A DNA stretch of 64,000 nt from Selenomonas ruminantium subsp. ruminantium ATCC 12561 (GCF_000424065.1 NZ_AUJE01000018.1:1-64000), one strand, 5' to 3'. Shown: positions 1 to 8,302, counted from the first letter of the stretch. Made by a program: numbers and translations. The notes: generated from the letters alone by a model not told the origin.

Positions 1-264
1 ATAGAGCAGGAAGAATCCTATACTTCAAAGGCAAGCTGCCTTGACCTGGACGATATTCCTGTCTACAATGCCGAAAATCCGTATACTGGTATATTCAGTG
101 GCAAGCGTGTCCAGCGTGGACTGTATCGGTTTGCCGATGGCAGAACTGCAAATGCCGATGTCAACGGGGCGGCAAACATACTTCGCAAAAGTAAGCAGAA
201 CTTCGATTTCGAAGAACTGTGTAGAGGGCTTTTGGACAGCCCATTGAGAATAAGGGTATCCTGA
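1..264 (+). CDS. tnpB: TnpB (IS200/IS605 OrfB), C-terminal part
   Basis: Frame 1 is open from the first base to TGA at 262-264, giving 87 residues. It carries the TnpB C-terminal pattern: EESYTSKAS near the start, then FSGKRVQRGLYR and NADVNGAANIL. The Asp in NADVNGA matches the third RuvC acidic residue. No CxxC zinc-finger pair is visible here, as in the EESYTSK-type subgroup. TnpB proteins are RNA-guided nucleases encoded by IS200/IS605 elements and use an RNA made from the element's right end. The 5' part is outside the window, so intactness cannot be judged. Confidence 0.85.
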   Translation: MEQEESYTSKASCLDLDDIPVYNAENPYTGIFSGKRVQRGLYRFADGRTANADVNGAANILRKSKQNFDFEELCRGLLDSPLRIRVS

Positions 265-352
265 CAGCTAACTCCTTTGGGATATGTCTGTCGGGCGTTA
301 GTCCGTGTATCAAACTTCTCAAGAATCCCCCACTTCTATAAGTGGGGGAGGT
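130..352 (+). ncRNA. Candidate TnpB omega RNA (reRNA)
   Basis: By analogy with characterised IS200/IS605 elements, the guide RNA scaffold overlaps the 3' end of tnpB and runs through the right-end hairpin, with the guide read from flanking DNA just past the element. The terminal 9-bp hairpin at 327-348 and the 60-base untranslated stretch fit this. The 5' limit is a guess; no promoter or processing site is visible. Confidence 0.4.
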
Positions 353-611
353 TCAAAAAATAATCGATAAGTATAAAGTACAGAATGTTGAACTGACAAG
401 TCAGAAAAGTGAACTGGTTAATCATATTCCTCTGAGAAGGTTCCATTTTATTGGTCAGCTGGATGGCTATGATGTCGAAGTTGAGGTTGCGGCATTATCG
501 AGAAGAAATTCAGGTTGGTTTTTTACCTTCCTCTATGATACCGGAGACATAGAAGCTGAACATCAGGTACAAAAAGCGATTGAAAGTTTGAAATATGTTA
601 AAACGTCATAA
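342..611 (+). pseudogene. 5'-truncated hypothetical gene next to the IS end
   Basis: The frame is open through the IS hairpin, with a GTG at 342 that lies inside the hairpin arm and has no ribosome binding site. Genuine coding probably begins after the IS boundary near 354. The protein reads like a natural sequence (for example HFIGQLDGYDVEVEVA and SGWFFTFLYDTGD) and ends in a helix-like tail, but I recognise no family. The simplest reading is that the element inserted into or deleted the 5' end of this gene. A strong terminator follows at 622. Confidence 0.5.
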
Positions 612-621
612 TACAAATAAT

Positions 622-675
622 GGGGGCTGTTTTCTCCTGCATTTGATGCAAGGGGGGAGAAAGCCCCCGCTTTTT
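622..675 (+). terminator. Intrinsic terminator upstream of glmM
   Basis: GGGGGCT at 622-628 pairs with AGCCCCC at 662-668, with further inner pairing (TTCTCC with GGAGAA), followed by a T run at 671-675. It isolates the truncated gene from glmM. Confidence 0.8.
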
Positions 676-776
676 ATTGCTCGTGGCGTGGATTTTCTGA
701 AAAAAATATGATAAGATAATCAGGTATATGTAAATAAAGGTGGCAAAAGCCGCTATTATAGGGGGATTTTTTGATT

Positions 777-2126
777 ATGGCAAGATTATTTGGTACAGAT
801 GGTGTGCGCGGCGAGGCTAATGTGAACCTAACGCCGGAATTGGCTTATCGTTTGGGCCGTGCGGCTACGATTTATTTTGGCCGCGACAGCGAGGAACAGC
901 CGCTGATTCTCATTGGCCGTGACACGCGTCTGTCCGGTGAAATGTTTGAAGCAGCCCTGACGGCTGGTATCTGCTCTGCCGGTGGCCGTGCTATGCTGGC
1001 TGGTGTCATTCCGACCCCGGCAATTGCATATCTGGCACGCCGTCATAAGGCTAAGGCTGGTATCGTGATTTCCGCTTCCCACAATCCGTTCCATGACAAT
1101 GGAATTAAGTTCTTCGGTGGTGACGGCTACAAACTGCCGGATGCGGTGGAAGATGAGCTCGAAGAAATCGTGCATCAGCTCGAAAATGACGACAATCTGG
1201 CTCGTCCGACGGGGGAGAAAATCGGTCATATCGAGTACCGTACGGATCTGCTCAATCAGTACATCGAATTCGTCATCAGCACCTGCTCGGAACGTTTTGA
1301 CGGCATGAAGATTGTGCTGGACTGCTCCAATGGTGCCGCTTATGAGGTTATGCCCAAGGTTCTGCGTGAACTGGGTGCCAAAGTCAAGGTTATCCATGCG
1401 CTGCCCAACGGTGTAAACATCAACGACAACTGCGGTTCCACGCATATGGAATCCCTGCAGAAGGCTGTTGTGGAAAATAACGCAGACTTTGGTATTGCCC
1501 ATGATGGTGATGCTGACCGCTGTCTCTGCGTGGATGAAAAGGGACAGATTATCGATGGCGACCACATTCTCGTAATGTGCGCACAGGATATGATTAAAAA
1601 GGGCACTCTGCCGCATAAGACGGTTGTTTCCACGGTTATGGCCAACATCGGTTTCCATAAGGCCATCAAGGAAGCTGGCGGCCGCGTTGAAGTAACGCAG
1701 GTTGGTGACCGTTATGTACTCGAAAACATGCTCAAGAGCGGCTACAAAATCGGCGGTGAGCAGTCCGGTCATATCATCTTCACGGATTACAGCACCACGG
1801 GTGACGGCCCCATCACGGCTTTGCAGGTTCTGTCTTCTCTGAAACGCAGTGGCCGCAAGGCTTCGGAACTGACGGCGCTCATGACGACTTATCCGCAGCT
1901 TCTGGTTAACGTGCGCGTAGCTACGAAGGAAGGCTGGGAGAAGAACGAAGCTATCTCCGCAGCAATTGCCAAAGGCGAAGCTGAGCTGGGCAATGATGGC
2001 CGCATCCTCGTGCGTCCGTCCGGTACGGAACCGCTTATCCGCGTAATGGCAGAAGGCCCGGACCAGGCACAGCTTGACCGGATCTGCAACGAGATTGCCG
2101 ATGTGGTCAAAAAAGAGCAGGGCTGA
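777..2126 (+). CDS. glmM: Phosphoglucosamine mutase
   Basis: Interconverts glucosamine-6-phosphate and glucosamine-1-phosphate, a cytoplasmic step towards UDP-GlcNAc for peptidoglycan and LPS. The 449-residue product has the family order: N-terminal ARLFGTDGVRG, phosphoserine loop SASHNP with the phosphorylated serine at about residue 101, metal site DGDADR, sugar-binding GGEQSGH, and C-terminal phosphate loop RPSGTEPLIRVM. ATG at 777 gives the canonical MARLFGTDG start; an in-frame TTG at 771 is closer to the GGGGG run at 761-765 and is a possible alternative. It is followed after one base by cbiK, so the two are probably co-transcribed. Confidence 0.96.
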   Translation: MARLFGTDGVRGEANVNLTPELAYRLGRAATIYFGRDSEEQPLILIGRDTRLSGEMFEAALTAGICSAGGRAMLAGVIPTPAIAYLARRHKAKAGIVISASHNPFHDNGIKFFGGDGYKLPDAVEDELEEIVHQLENDDNLARPTGEKIGHIEYRTDLLNQYIEFVISTCSERFDGMKIVLDCSNGAAYEVMPKVLRELGAKVKVIHALPNGVNINDNCGSTHMESLQKAVVENNADFGIAHDGDADRCLCVDEKGQIIDGDHILVMCAQDMIKKGTLPHKTVVSTVMANIGFHKAIKEAGGRVEVTQVGDRYVLENMLKSGYKIGGEQSGHIIFTDYSTTGDGPITALQVLSSLKRSGRKASELTALMTTYPQLLVNVRVATKEGWEKNEAISAAIAKGEAELGNDGRILVRPSGTEPLIRVMAEGPDQAQLDRICNEIADVVKKEQG

Positions 2127-2127
2127 T

Positions 2128-2904
2128 ATGAAAAAAGCCATTTTATTTGCCAGCTTTGGTGTGATTAATGAGCAGGCGCGCAAAAATTGTATTGATGCCG
2201 CTGCAAGGCAGATAGAGGCGGCCTTTCCGGAGTTTACGCTCCGGCAGGCTTATACCTCGGTATTTATTCGCAAAAAATTAGCTGAGCAGGGGACCCATAT
2301 GGATTCCCTGTCGGAAGCCTTGGATGGCTTGGTGGCTGATGGTTTTACGGAAGTCATCATTCAGCCGGGATATCTTACTGCAGGTGAGGAATACGAGAAG
2401 AAAGTTCTGCAGGTTATAGAACCTTATCGGCAGAAGTTTGACCGTCTGCTGATTTCCCGTCCCTTGATGGAGTGTCCTGCTGATGGAGCCGATATGCTGG
2501 CTGTTTTGCAGGAAATTTTCCCGCTGGAAGCCGGTGAGGATTTGGTGCTTGTGGGACATGGTTCCCCGCATCAGCATAACCCGGCTTATGAAAATCTGCA
2601 GGCAGATGCCGATAAGGCCGGGTTCCCGGCTCATATCGGTGTGATTGAGCCGACGGATACGCCGGATTTTGCGGCGGTGTTGGCAAGGCTGCAGGCAAAG
2701 GGCGCGAAAAATATTCTGTTGGCGCCATTGCTCCTTTCTGGCGGGGCTCATGTCAATGAAGATATTGCTGGTGCAGAAGCAGAATCCTGGTTAAGCCGTT
2801 TGCAGGCGGCAGGTTTTTCGGTTAAGGTCAGCCTAAAAGGTTTGGGCGAATATCCGGCATTTCAGAAGTTATACGTCAAGCGTTTGCAGGAATGGGATTT
2901 TTAA
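2128..2904 (+). CDS. cbiK: Sirohydrochlorin cobaltochelatase, CbiK type
   Basis: Inserts cobalt into sirohydrochlorin in the anaerobic branch of cobalamin synthesis. The 258-residue product matches CbiK length and begins KKAILFASFGV. Histidine-containing motifs VGHGSPHQHN and SGGAHVNEDIAG correspond to metal-binding segments of the two half-domains. The ATG at 2128 lies one base after the glmM stop, so translation is probably coupled. No other cobalamin genes are nearby. Selenomonads need B12 for methylmalonyl-CoA mutase in propionate formation, which fits the decarboxylase genes that follow; that link is inference. A CbiX-type chelatase is less likely given length and motif spacing. Confidence 0.9.
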   Translation: MKKAILFASFGVINEQARKNCIDAAARQIEAAFPEFTLRQAYTSVFIRKKLAEQGTHMDSLSEALDGLVADGFTEVIIQPGYLTAGEEYEKKVLQVIEPYRQKFDRLLISRPLMECPADGADMLAVLQEIFPLEAGEDLVLVGHGSPHQHNPAYENLQADADKAGFPAHIGVIEPTDTPDFAAVLARLQAKGAKNILLAPLLLSGGAHVNEDIAGAEAESWLSRLQAAGFSVKVSLKGLGEYPAFQKLYVKRLQEWDF

Positions 2905-3050
2905 GGCAACGCTTGCATAACTTTCAGCTATAAGCAGTATTCATATAAAGGGTATTTCTATTTTTATAAATATGAGTTATAATAACTTAGTGTACTGCTT
3001 GGTTCATAATATGGCGTAAGTAATCGTTGAATGTGAACGAGACCGTACAC

Positions 3051-3059
3051 TGGTATAAT
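3051..3059 (+). promoter_or_regulatory. Extended -10 promoter for oadG-oadB
   Basis: TGGTATAAT at 3051-3059 is a perfect extended -10 hexamer. No good -35 sits 17 bases upstream (the nearest TTGAAT at 3027 is 21 bases away). It would start transcription about 50 bases before oadG. Confidence 0.55.
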
Positions 3060-3113
3060 TGAATTTAGGCAGGATTAGGTAAGGGATGCCTAAAAAATGA
3101 ATGAGGTGAGTAT

Positions 3114-3464
3114 ATGTCACATCCAGTAACAACCAATCCGTTGATTATTATGTTAATCAACATGACCGTTGTGTTCTTGGTGCTAATCGCCTTAGGTGTG
3201 GTCATCAATTTGATTCATTATATTGACCCCACGAAGCCGAAAGCTGCGCCCGAAGAAGCGGCACCGGCTAAGCCGGAAACCGTATCAGAGCCAGAGCCTG
3301 CAGCAGCTGCACCTGTGGAAGAGGGGATTTCTCCTGAGGTGGTTGCCGTTATTGCTGCGGCGGTCGCCAGCATGGGCTGTGCGGGTACGGTGAAAGCCAT
3401 TCGTCCAATCGAACGCAACAACTGGAAAAATTCCGGCCGTAACGCAATTCAGAGCCGGGGTTAA
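3114..3464 (+). CDS. oadG: Sodium pump decarboxylase, gamma subunit
   Basis: Small membrane-anchoring subunit of a Na+-translocating decarboxylase (oxaloacetate, methylmalonyl-CoA or glutaconyl-CoA type). The 116-residue product has one N-terminal transmembrane helix (about residues 9-36), a Pro/Ala/Glu-rich linker (about 44-72) and a C-terminal segment with AAAVASMGCAG and a basic tail containing NNWKNSGR, as in OadG-like proteins. It is followed 21 bases later by the beta subunit. The substrate cannot be read from these subunits, so the oad name is by family resemblance. Confidence 0.8.
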   Translation: MSHPVTTNPLIIMLINMTVVFLVLIALGVVINLIHYIDPTKPKAAPEEAAPAKPETVSEPEPAAAAPVEEGISPEVVAVIAAAVASMGCAGTVKAIRPIERNNWKNSGRNAIQSRG

Positions 3465-3485
3465 AGCAGGGAAGGAGGAATTATC

Positions 3486-4616
3486 ATGGAATTATTACAA
3501 GCATTTGCCGTTTCCCTGCAGGCCGTTTGGTTAGACAGTGGTTTTTCCGCGTTCACCATGGGCAATGGCATTATGATTCTCGTTGGTCTGGTGCTTCTTT
3601 ATATGGCTATTGTCAAGGAATTTGAGCCGTTGCTCTTAGGCCCGATTGCCTTTGGCTGTATCCTGGCCAACTTTCCGCGTACGGGATTTTTAGAGGAACC
3701 GGGACTCATGCAGGCCATCCATTATGGTATTGCCAATGAAATCTTCCCGCCACTCATTTTCTTAGGCATTGGTGCGATGACGGACTTTGGCCCGCTGCTG
3801 GCGCGTCCGGTTACCCTGCTTCTGGGAGCTGCTGCCCAGATTGGCGTGTTCGTGGCCTTGGTTGGCGCTATGCTCTTGGGCTTTAATGTACAGGAAGCTG
3901 GTGCTATCGGCATCATCGGTGGTGCTGACGGCCCAACGGCCATCTATCTGTCCATTCAGATGGCACCGCATCTTCTGGGGGCTATCGCCGTAGCAGCGTA
4001 CTCCTACATGTCGCTTGTGCCGCTGATTCAGCCGCCGATTATGAAGCTTTTGACCACGCAGAAAGAGCGTGAAGTGGCGATGGAACAGCTCCGCCCCGTG
4101 ACGAAGTTCGAGCGTGTCTGCTTCCCGATTGTAGCGGCTATCATCATCAGCCTGCTTCTGCCGCCGATTGCGGCTCTGCTGGGCTGTCTGATGCTGGGCA
4201 ACCTGTTCCGTGAATCCGGTGTTATGGACCGTCTTTCCGATACGGCGCAGAATTCCCTGTGCAATATCGTGACGATTTTCCTGGCAACCGGTACAGGCAT
4301 GACCATGAATGCAGACGACTTCCTGCAGCCGGCAACTCTGCTCATCATCGGCCTTGGTCTCTTGGCCTTTATGTCCGGTACGGCTGGTGGTGTGCTCTTT
4401 GGCAAGCTTATGTGCCGTCTGTCCGGTTGGAAGATTAACCCGCTGATTGGTTCGGCTGGTGTTTCCGCTGTGCCGATGGCTGCACGTGTAAGCCAGATGG
4501 TGGGCATGAAGGCAAAACCGGGCAACTACCTGCTGATGCATGCTATGGGCCCGAATGTGGCTGGTGTAATCGGTACGGCAGTTGCTGCTGGTACGATGCT
4601 GGCTATGCTCAAGTAA
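3486..4616 (+). CDS. oadB: Sodium pump decarboxylase, beta subunit
   Basis: Integral membrane subunit that decarboxylates carboxybiotin and couples this to Na+ export. The 376-residue product is almost entirely hydrophobic helices and contains the family Na+ site [13 protein letters not shown] (about residues 140-152) and a second conserved stretch, [10 protein letters not shown], in a late helix. RBS AAGGAGG precedes ATG. The alpha (carboxyltransferase) subunit is not adjacent; a candidate lies at 22.4-23.8 kb on the other strand. GcdB or MmdB would be equally acceptable names. Confidence 0.88.
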   Translation: MELLQAFAVSLQAVWLDSGFSAFTMGNGIMILVGLVLLYMAIVKEFEPLLLGPIAFGCILANFPRTGFLEEPGLMQAIHYGIANEIFPPLIFLGIGAMTDFGPLLARPVTLLLGAAAQIGVFVALVGAMLLGFNVQEAGAIGIIGGADGPTAIYLSIQMAPHLLGAIAVAAYSYMSLVPLIQPPIMKLLTTQKEREVAMEQLRPVTKFERVCFPIVAAIIISLLLPPIAALLGCLMLGNLFRESGVMDRLSDTAQNSLCNIVTIFLATGTGMTMNADDFLQPATLLIIGLGLLAFMSGTAGGVLFGKLMCRLSGWKINPLIGSAGVSAVPMAARVSQMVGMKAKPGNYLLMHAMGPNVAGVIGTAVAAGTMLAMLK

Positions 4617-4645
4617 AGTATACATAAAAATACATAGAAAAAGCC

Positions 4646-4674
4646 TTTACAAGAGGTCTTTGATATGGTAATAT
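4646..4674 (+). promoter_or_regulatory. Promoter of the glutamine synthetase-family gene
   Basis: TTTACA at 4646-4651 and TAATAT at 4669-4674 are separated by exactly 17 bases, and TG at 4666-4667 makes an extended -10. Transcription would start near 4681, upstream of a hairpin with T run. Confidence 0.7.
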
Positions 4675-4710
4675 CTTTTTTGTAAAGAAGAATAGCTTTT
4701 GGCAATGGAG

Positions 4711-4757
4711 CCATGCAGACATAATTCCCCGTTTGGGGTGTGTTTGCATGGTTTTTT
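4711..4757 (+). terminator. Leader terminator (attenuator-like) before the GS-family gene
   Basis: CCATGCA at 4711-4717 pairs with TGCATGG at 4745-4751 around an inner CCCC-GTTT-GGGG hairpin, followed by six T at 4752-4757. It lies between the promoter at 4646-4674 and the start codon at 4789, so it could attenuate the downstream gene. It may instead simply end readthrough from oadB. Confidence 0.65.
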
Positions 4758-4788
4758 CGTATTTATATCATTGAAAGGGTGGTTTTAC

Positions 4789-6675
4789 GTGGAAAATTTA
4801 CTGTATGTGATTCCGGCGAATTCGAAAAAAGAGGATATTATTGAGCAGCTTAAAGCGCATCCGGAGATTAAATTCGTATCCCTCGTAGGTGTGGATATGG
4901 CCGGCAATGATACGGATGAAAAGATTCCCGTAGGTATTTTCCTGAAAGATATGGATGATTTCTATGCTGGTACTGCTGTGCAGACCGATGGTTCTTCCGT
5001 TGTACTGACGGGGATTGCCACCCTGAATAACGCCAAGGTCGATATGCCCATTGACCCGACTGTTAACTGGTTCGTCGATTACAATATGGAATTCTACGAT
5101 GAAGAAACGGGCAAGCCGGTAGGTACCCTGCGTATTCCGTCCTTCCTCGTGCATGAAGGCAAGCGCGTTGACTCTCGTGCAGTGCTGGCAGATACGCTGA
5201 ACTATGTGAAAGAAGAACTGCTCGCTACGTTCAAGAAACACCCCAAGATTTCCGGCCTTGAAAGCATTGATGGCAATGATGTTGTCGATATTCAGTTCAC
5301 CTCGGCTACGGAATTGGAATTCTGGGTAAAGACGCCGCTTGAAGAAGCTGCGATTGAAGAAATGTCTGCCTCCCAGGTTATGCAGGAGCAGTATTGGGAA
5401 CGTACGCATGGTGCTGTGCGCACGGCAATGGAAAACTGCCTGCTTGAGCTCGATAAATATGGCTTCAAGGTAGAAATGGGCCATAAGGAAGTTGGTGGCC
5501 TTAAAGCACAGATTGACGGCAGCGGTAACATGACTCATGTTTGCGAACAGCTGGAAATCGACTGGAAGTTTGCCGATGCCCTGCAGGCTGCTGACAACGA
5601 AATCTTCGTGCGTACGGTAGTCAAGGAAACCTTCCGTTCCATTGGTCTCGAGGTAAGCTTCAAGGCTAAACCGATGATTGGCCTGGCTGGTAACGGTGAA
5701 CACACCCATATCGGCATGGCAGCTGTCACCAGCGACGGCAAGACGCACAACCTCTTTACAGCAGATGACCAGTATAAGGACTTCATGAGCGCTGTGGGCT
5801 ATGGTGCACTCATGGGCATGCTCAAGAACTACGAAGCCATCAATCCGTTTGTATCGGCTACGAATGACTCCCTGAACCGTCTGAAACCCGGTTTTGAAGC
5901 TCCGGTATGTATCGTTACGTCTCTGGGCCACCGTCCGGACCAGCCGTCCCGTAACCGTACGATTCTGGCCGGCCTTATCCGTGACCTGGGTAATCCGTAT
6001 GCTACGCGTTTCGAACTGCGTGCCTGCAACCCGTATACTAATACGTATTTGGTTTTGGCTGCGATTTACTCTGCTTGTCTCGATGGTATCAAGACGGCGG
6101 TTACCCATACTACGGCAGAATTGCTGACGGAACTTTCCAAGGAGGCAGGCGAAGAAGGCTTCTATCTGGAAAAAGACCGTGCTTATCGCAGTGAAAACGA
6201 TGTCTTTGAAGACTATACGGATGAAGAACGCGACCGCCTGTTCGGTGCTCCTCCCGCAACGGTTTGGGAAAATATGCAGAACTTCGATAACTACACCGAT
6301 AAAAAAGCTGTTATCACGGCTGGCGGCGCCCTCAACGACACGATTATCAACGCTTTCCGTGCCGGCGCGCTCCTGCGTTGGAAGACGGAGCTGATCGCCC
6401 GCATCATTCCGGAAAACCGCGATATTGTCCGTGCAGCTAAGGAAATCAAATCGGATTTCGTAACGGATTTGGATTCCTATAACTGGAATAAAATTAACGG
6501 CATTCGTGCTTACCTGGCTAAGGACAGCATTGATGAAAAATCGCTGTTCACCCTGCTGATTAATGCCTTGAACGAAGGTGACTATGCAGCAGCTTCCGGC
6601 CTGCAGGTAGAGATGTACGACAAGGTTGAAGAACTGAAAGCCCTCTACGACAGCTACGTTAAAAACATGATTTGA
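4789..6675 (+). CDS. Glutamine synthetase-family protein, large form
   Basis: Belongs to the glutamine synthetase catalytic superfamily (ATP-dependent ligation of ammonia to glutamate). The 628-residue product contains LEFWVKT (metal-ligand region), AGNGEHTHIGM (the counterpart of the GS ATP/glutamate loop), a long central catalytic segment with NRLKPGFEAP and PSRNRTI, and a helical C-terminal extension of about 150 residues. It is longer than GSI (about 450) and shorter than GSIII (about 700). GTG at 4789 is chosen because AAAGGGTGG precedes it; the upstream frame to 4699 runs through the leader hairpin and has no RBS. Catalytic activity on glutamate is not certain for these longer relatives. 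Confidence 0.75.
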   Translation: MENLLYVIPANSKKEDIIEQLKAHPEIKFVSLVGVDMAGNDTDEKIPVGIFLKDMDDFYAGTAVQTDGSSVVLTGIATLNNAKVDMPIDPTVNWFVDYNMEFYDEETGKPVGTLRIPSFLVHEGKRVDSRAVLADTLNYVKEELLATFKKHPKISGLESIDGNDVVDIQFTSATELEFWVKTPLEEAAIEEMSASQVMQEQYWERTHGAVRTAMENCLLELDKYGFKVEMGHKEVGGLKAQIDGSGNMTHVCEQLEIDWKFADALQAADNEIFVRTVVKETFRSIGLEVSFKAKPMIGLAGNGEHTHIGMAAVTSDGKTHNLFTADDQYKDFMSAVGYGALMGMLKNYEAINPFVSATNDSLNRLKPGFEAPVCIVTSLGHRPDQPSRNRTILAGLIRDLGNPYATRFELRACNPYTNTYLVLAAIYSACLDGIKTAVTHTTAELLTELSKEAGEEGFYLEKDRAYRSENDVFEDYTDEERDRLFGAPPATVWENMQNFDNYTDKKAVITAGGALNDTIINAFRAGALLRWKTELIARIIPENRDIVRAAKEIKSDFVTDLDSYNWNKINGIRAYLAKDSIDEKSLFTLLINALNEGDYAAASGLQVEMYDKVEELKALYDSYVKNMI

Positions 6676-6680
6676 TGAAT

Positions 6681-6719
6681 AAAAATCCCCAGCAGCGATT
6701 TCACTGCTGGGGATTTTTT
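6681..6719. terminator. Terminator between the GS gene and the convergent small gene
   Basis: ATCCCCAGCAG and CTGCTGGGGAT form an 11-bp stem (6685-6695 with 6704-6714) flanked by an A run and a T run, so it can work on both strands. Confidence 0.9.
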
Positions 6720-6727
6720 GACGTCGC

Positions 6728-6934
6728 TTATTTTTTCAGCGCTTCTTTGAGAATAGCCGTCAAGGCTTTCTGGGAAATGCGCATCATGTCACCGAGGAGA
6801 GCGTTGTAAAGGTCGCCGCCATCGCAGACACCGCGTCCGTTTTCCGTGATGAAGAACTTTTTGGGATGTTCTTCTGCCTGATAAGCCTCGTTGAGTTTAT
6901 CCTGGACAAGTTTCTCGATTTCCTGATCTGTCAT
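6728..6934 (-). CDS. Small hypothetical protein
   Basis: A 68-residue cytoplasmic-looking protein starting MTDQEIEKLVQDKLN and ending in a lysine-rich helix. AGAGGTG lies about six bases before the ATG at 6934; the in-frame GTG at 6943 overlaps that RBS and is rejected. It contains a short GRGVCDGGDLYNALLGD centre between two helical halves. I recognise no family. It is convergent with the GS gene and divergent from the secreted protein gene. Confidence 0.6.
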   Translation of the reverse strand: MTDQEIEKLVQDKLNEAYQAEEHPKKFFITENGRGVCDGGDLYNALLGDMMRISQKALTAILKEALKK

Positions 6935-7165
6935 CGAATACACCTCTTTCCATATTTATCACATAAGATATAATACTACATTTGAAGTGTTTTTTCCTCT
7001 TTTTTGCTGAAGAAAATAAAAAATATTTATTGCAGGGAGGATTTCAGCCTATTTTCAGCGAATTTTTACGGAAAATTAATGGTAGTCTAAAGCAACTATA
7101 AGAATGACGGTGTATATTATAAGCATAGTCAAGATAGTTAATCACTTGAATGGAGGGTGAATATT

Positions 7166-7876
7166 ATGCGTAAGAAAATGTTAGCAGGATTTGTGGCTGG
7201 TGTACTCATGGCAGGTGCGGGTTTTGGTATGTTGAGTGGACAGGCTCAAGCCGCCGAGATGGCTGCTCAAAATGGGCGGCCGGATAAGCCGCCTGTGATG
7301 CGTGGTCATCAGAGTGGAGAGCGCCACGTGAAGATGAATCCGGATGAAGCAGCCAAGCACCTGAATAAGACTTTTGGGGTCAGTGAAGATGAAGTGAAGG
7401 CTGCCTTCAATGAAAAACGCGATTTTCGCGATATCGGTCAGGCAGCCATGCTGGCAAAAATCAGTGGTAAGTCCTTTAAAGATGTGCTGGCAATGAAGAC
7501 AAAGGACAAGCGTTGGCCGGAAATCACGAAGGAGCTGGGGATTAAGCCGGAACAGATACGTGCCCAGATGAATGAACTGAGTGCCGAGCGCATAGCACAG
7601 CGCGGCAATATTGACAAAGACCAGGCACTGTCCTTGTTAAATAAAGGCTATCGGCCGATGGATGTCAGCGTGGCCGCTAAGCTGGCTAAACTCAGCAACA
7701 AGGATATTCAGACCGTTCTGGATATGAAGAAAATCAATAACCGCTGGGGCGATGTAGCTGAACAGCTCGGTGTAGATCGGTCGGCCCTGCGTCCGAATAT
7801 GGAAAAAGGAAAGTTCCCAGGACATGGTCCGCAGGGCGGCCCGCCGGATGGTGGTGAGATGCCGGAAGAAAAATAA
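7166..7876 (+). CDS. Secreted protein with an internal duplication
   Basis: A 236-residue protein with a clear Sec signal peptide: basic MRKK, hydrophobic core, and likely cleavage after AQA near residue 28. The mature part holds two copies of a roughly 50-residue unit; the first has DIGQAAMLAKISGKSFKDVL then WPEITKELGI, the second DVSVAAKLAKLSNKDIQTVL then WGDVAEQLGV. The tail is rich in Gly, Pro and His (GHGPQGGPPDGGEMP). The ATG at 7166 sits nine bases after GGAGG; the GTG at 7157 abuts the RBS. No family name is offered. It is probably periplasmic or surface-exposed. Confidence 0.75.
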   Translation: MRKKMLAGFVAGVLMAGAGFGMLSGQAQAAEMAAQNGRPDKPPVMRGHQSGERHVKMNPDEAAKHLNKTFGVSEDEVKAAFNEKRDFRDIGQAAMLAKISGKSFKDVLAMKTKDKRWPEITKELGIKPEQIRAQMNELSAERIAQRGNIDKDQALSLLNKGYRPMDVSVAAKLAKLSNKDIQTVLDMKKINNRWGDVAEQLGVDRSALRPNMEKGKFPGHGPQGGPPDGGEMPEEK

Positions 7877-7942
7877 TAAAGGATTTTTCCACCCGCAAGG
7901 CGAATATTTCCCTATAAGCATCTTGCAGAAGGGGAGACCATT

Positions 7943-8209
7943 ATGATTATTACCGATAACGAAACAGTAAACGCCGCTGAGGATTTGATTCGCCGTCATA
8001 AGGAAAAACGTCCGGAAAAGCCGCGTACCATACAGGCAATCTCTGCCCGCTACTATCAGGCCATCGGCCAGTATCAACAGTTGATGCGGGCTGATGTGGA
8101 CAATCGGGAGCAGCGGGTTATGCTCTATTCGGAGATTAAGACTTTGGGTTGGTGTATGGGCCGGGAAGAAGCGAAAATCGTCAAGGAAATCAATGCACCA
8201 ATAAAATAG
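7943..8209 (+). CDS. Small hypothetical protein
   Basis: An 88-residue, charged, largely helical protein with no membrane segment; GGGGAG precedes the ATG. It contains EDLIRRHKEKRPEKPRT followed by a Tyr/Gln-rich helix and one Trp-Cys pair (GWCMGREEA). It follows the secreted protein gene by 66 bases and may share its transcript. I recognise no family. Confidence 0.55.
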   Translation: MIITDNETVNAAEDLIRRHKEKRPEKPRTIQAISARYYQAIGQYQQLMRADVDNREQRVMLYSEIKTLGWCMGREEAKIVKEINAPIK

Positions 8210-8221
8210 TATCTAAAAGAC

Positions 8222-8302
8222 GCCCGCCCCGTCGGGAATATCTTTCTTACGCTTAGACAGGCTTGTCAAACGCTGCAGAAAGATATTCCCGACGGGGCGG
8301 GC
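8222..8302. repeat. Perfect 26-bp inverted repeat between convergent genes
   Basis: Bases 8222-8247 are the exact reverse complement of 8277-8302, with a 29-base loop. The stem starts GCCCGCCCCGTCGGG. It lies between the end of the gene at 8209 and the end of the aminotransferase at 8342, so a bidirectional terminator role is plausible. There is no proper T run on the + side and only a short TCTTTT on the - side, so it is not a standard intrinsic terminator. Confidence 0.85.

Larger units (their letters stand above)
1..354 (+). mobile_element. Right end of an IS200/IS605-type element
   Basis: The window opens inside an insertion sequence. The 3' part of a tnpB gene is followed by about 60 non-coding bases and a perfect 9-bp hairpin (CCCCCACTT at 327-335, AAGTGGGGG at 340-348, loop CTAT), then AGGTTCAA. 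A subterminal hairpin a few bases from the cleavage site is typical of IS200/IS605 ends, which transpose as single strands and make no target duplication. The exact end (about 350-358) is inferred. The left end and any tnpA lie outside the window. Confidence 0.7.

Noticed and set aside
30-247. 68-codon frame at 41-247
   Set aside because: Overlaps the TnpB C-terminal frame, which has clear family motifs.
828-2183. 451-codon open frame opposite glmM
   Set aside because: Mirror frame of a certain gene; no RBS and protein composition not natural. The same applies to long antisense frames such as 22336-23589, 30239-31606, 46857-48311 and 17419-18837.
4699-4788. Upstream extension of the GS-family gene to a TTG at 4699
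   Set aside because: It would translate through the leader hairpin, has no RBS, and is replaced by a GTG with a good RBS at 4789.
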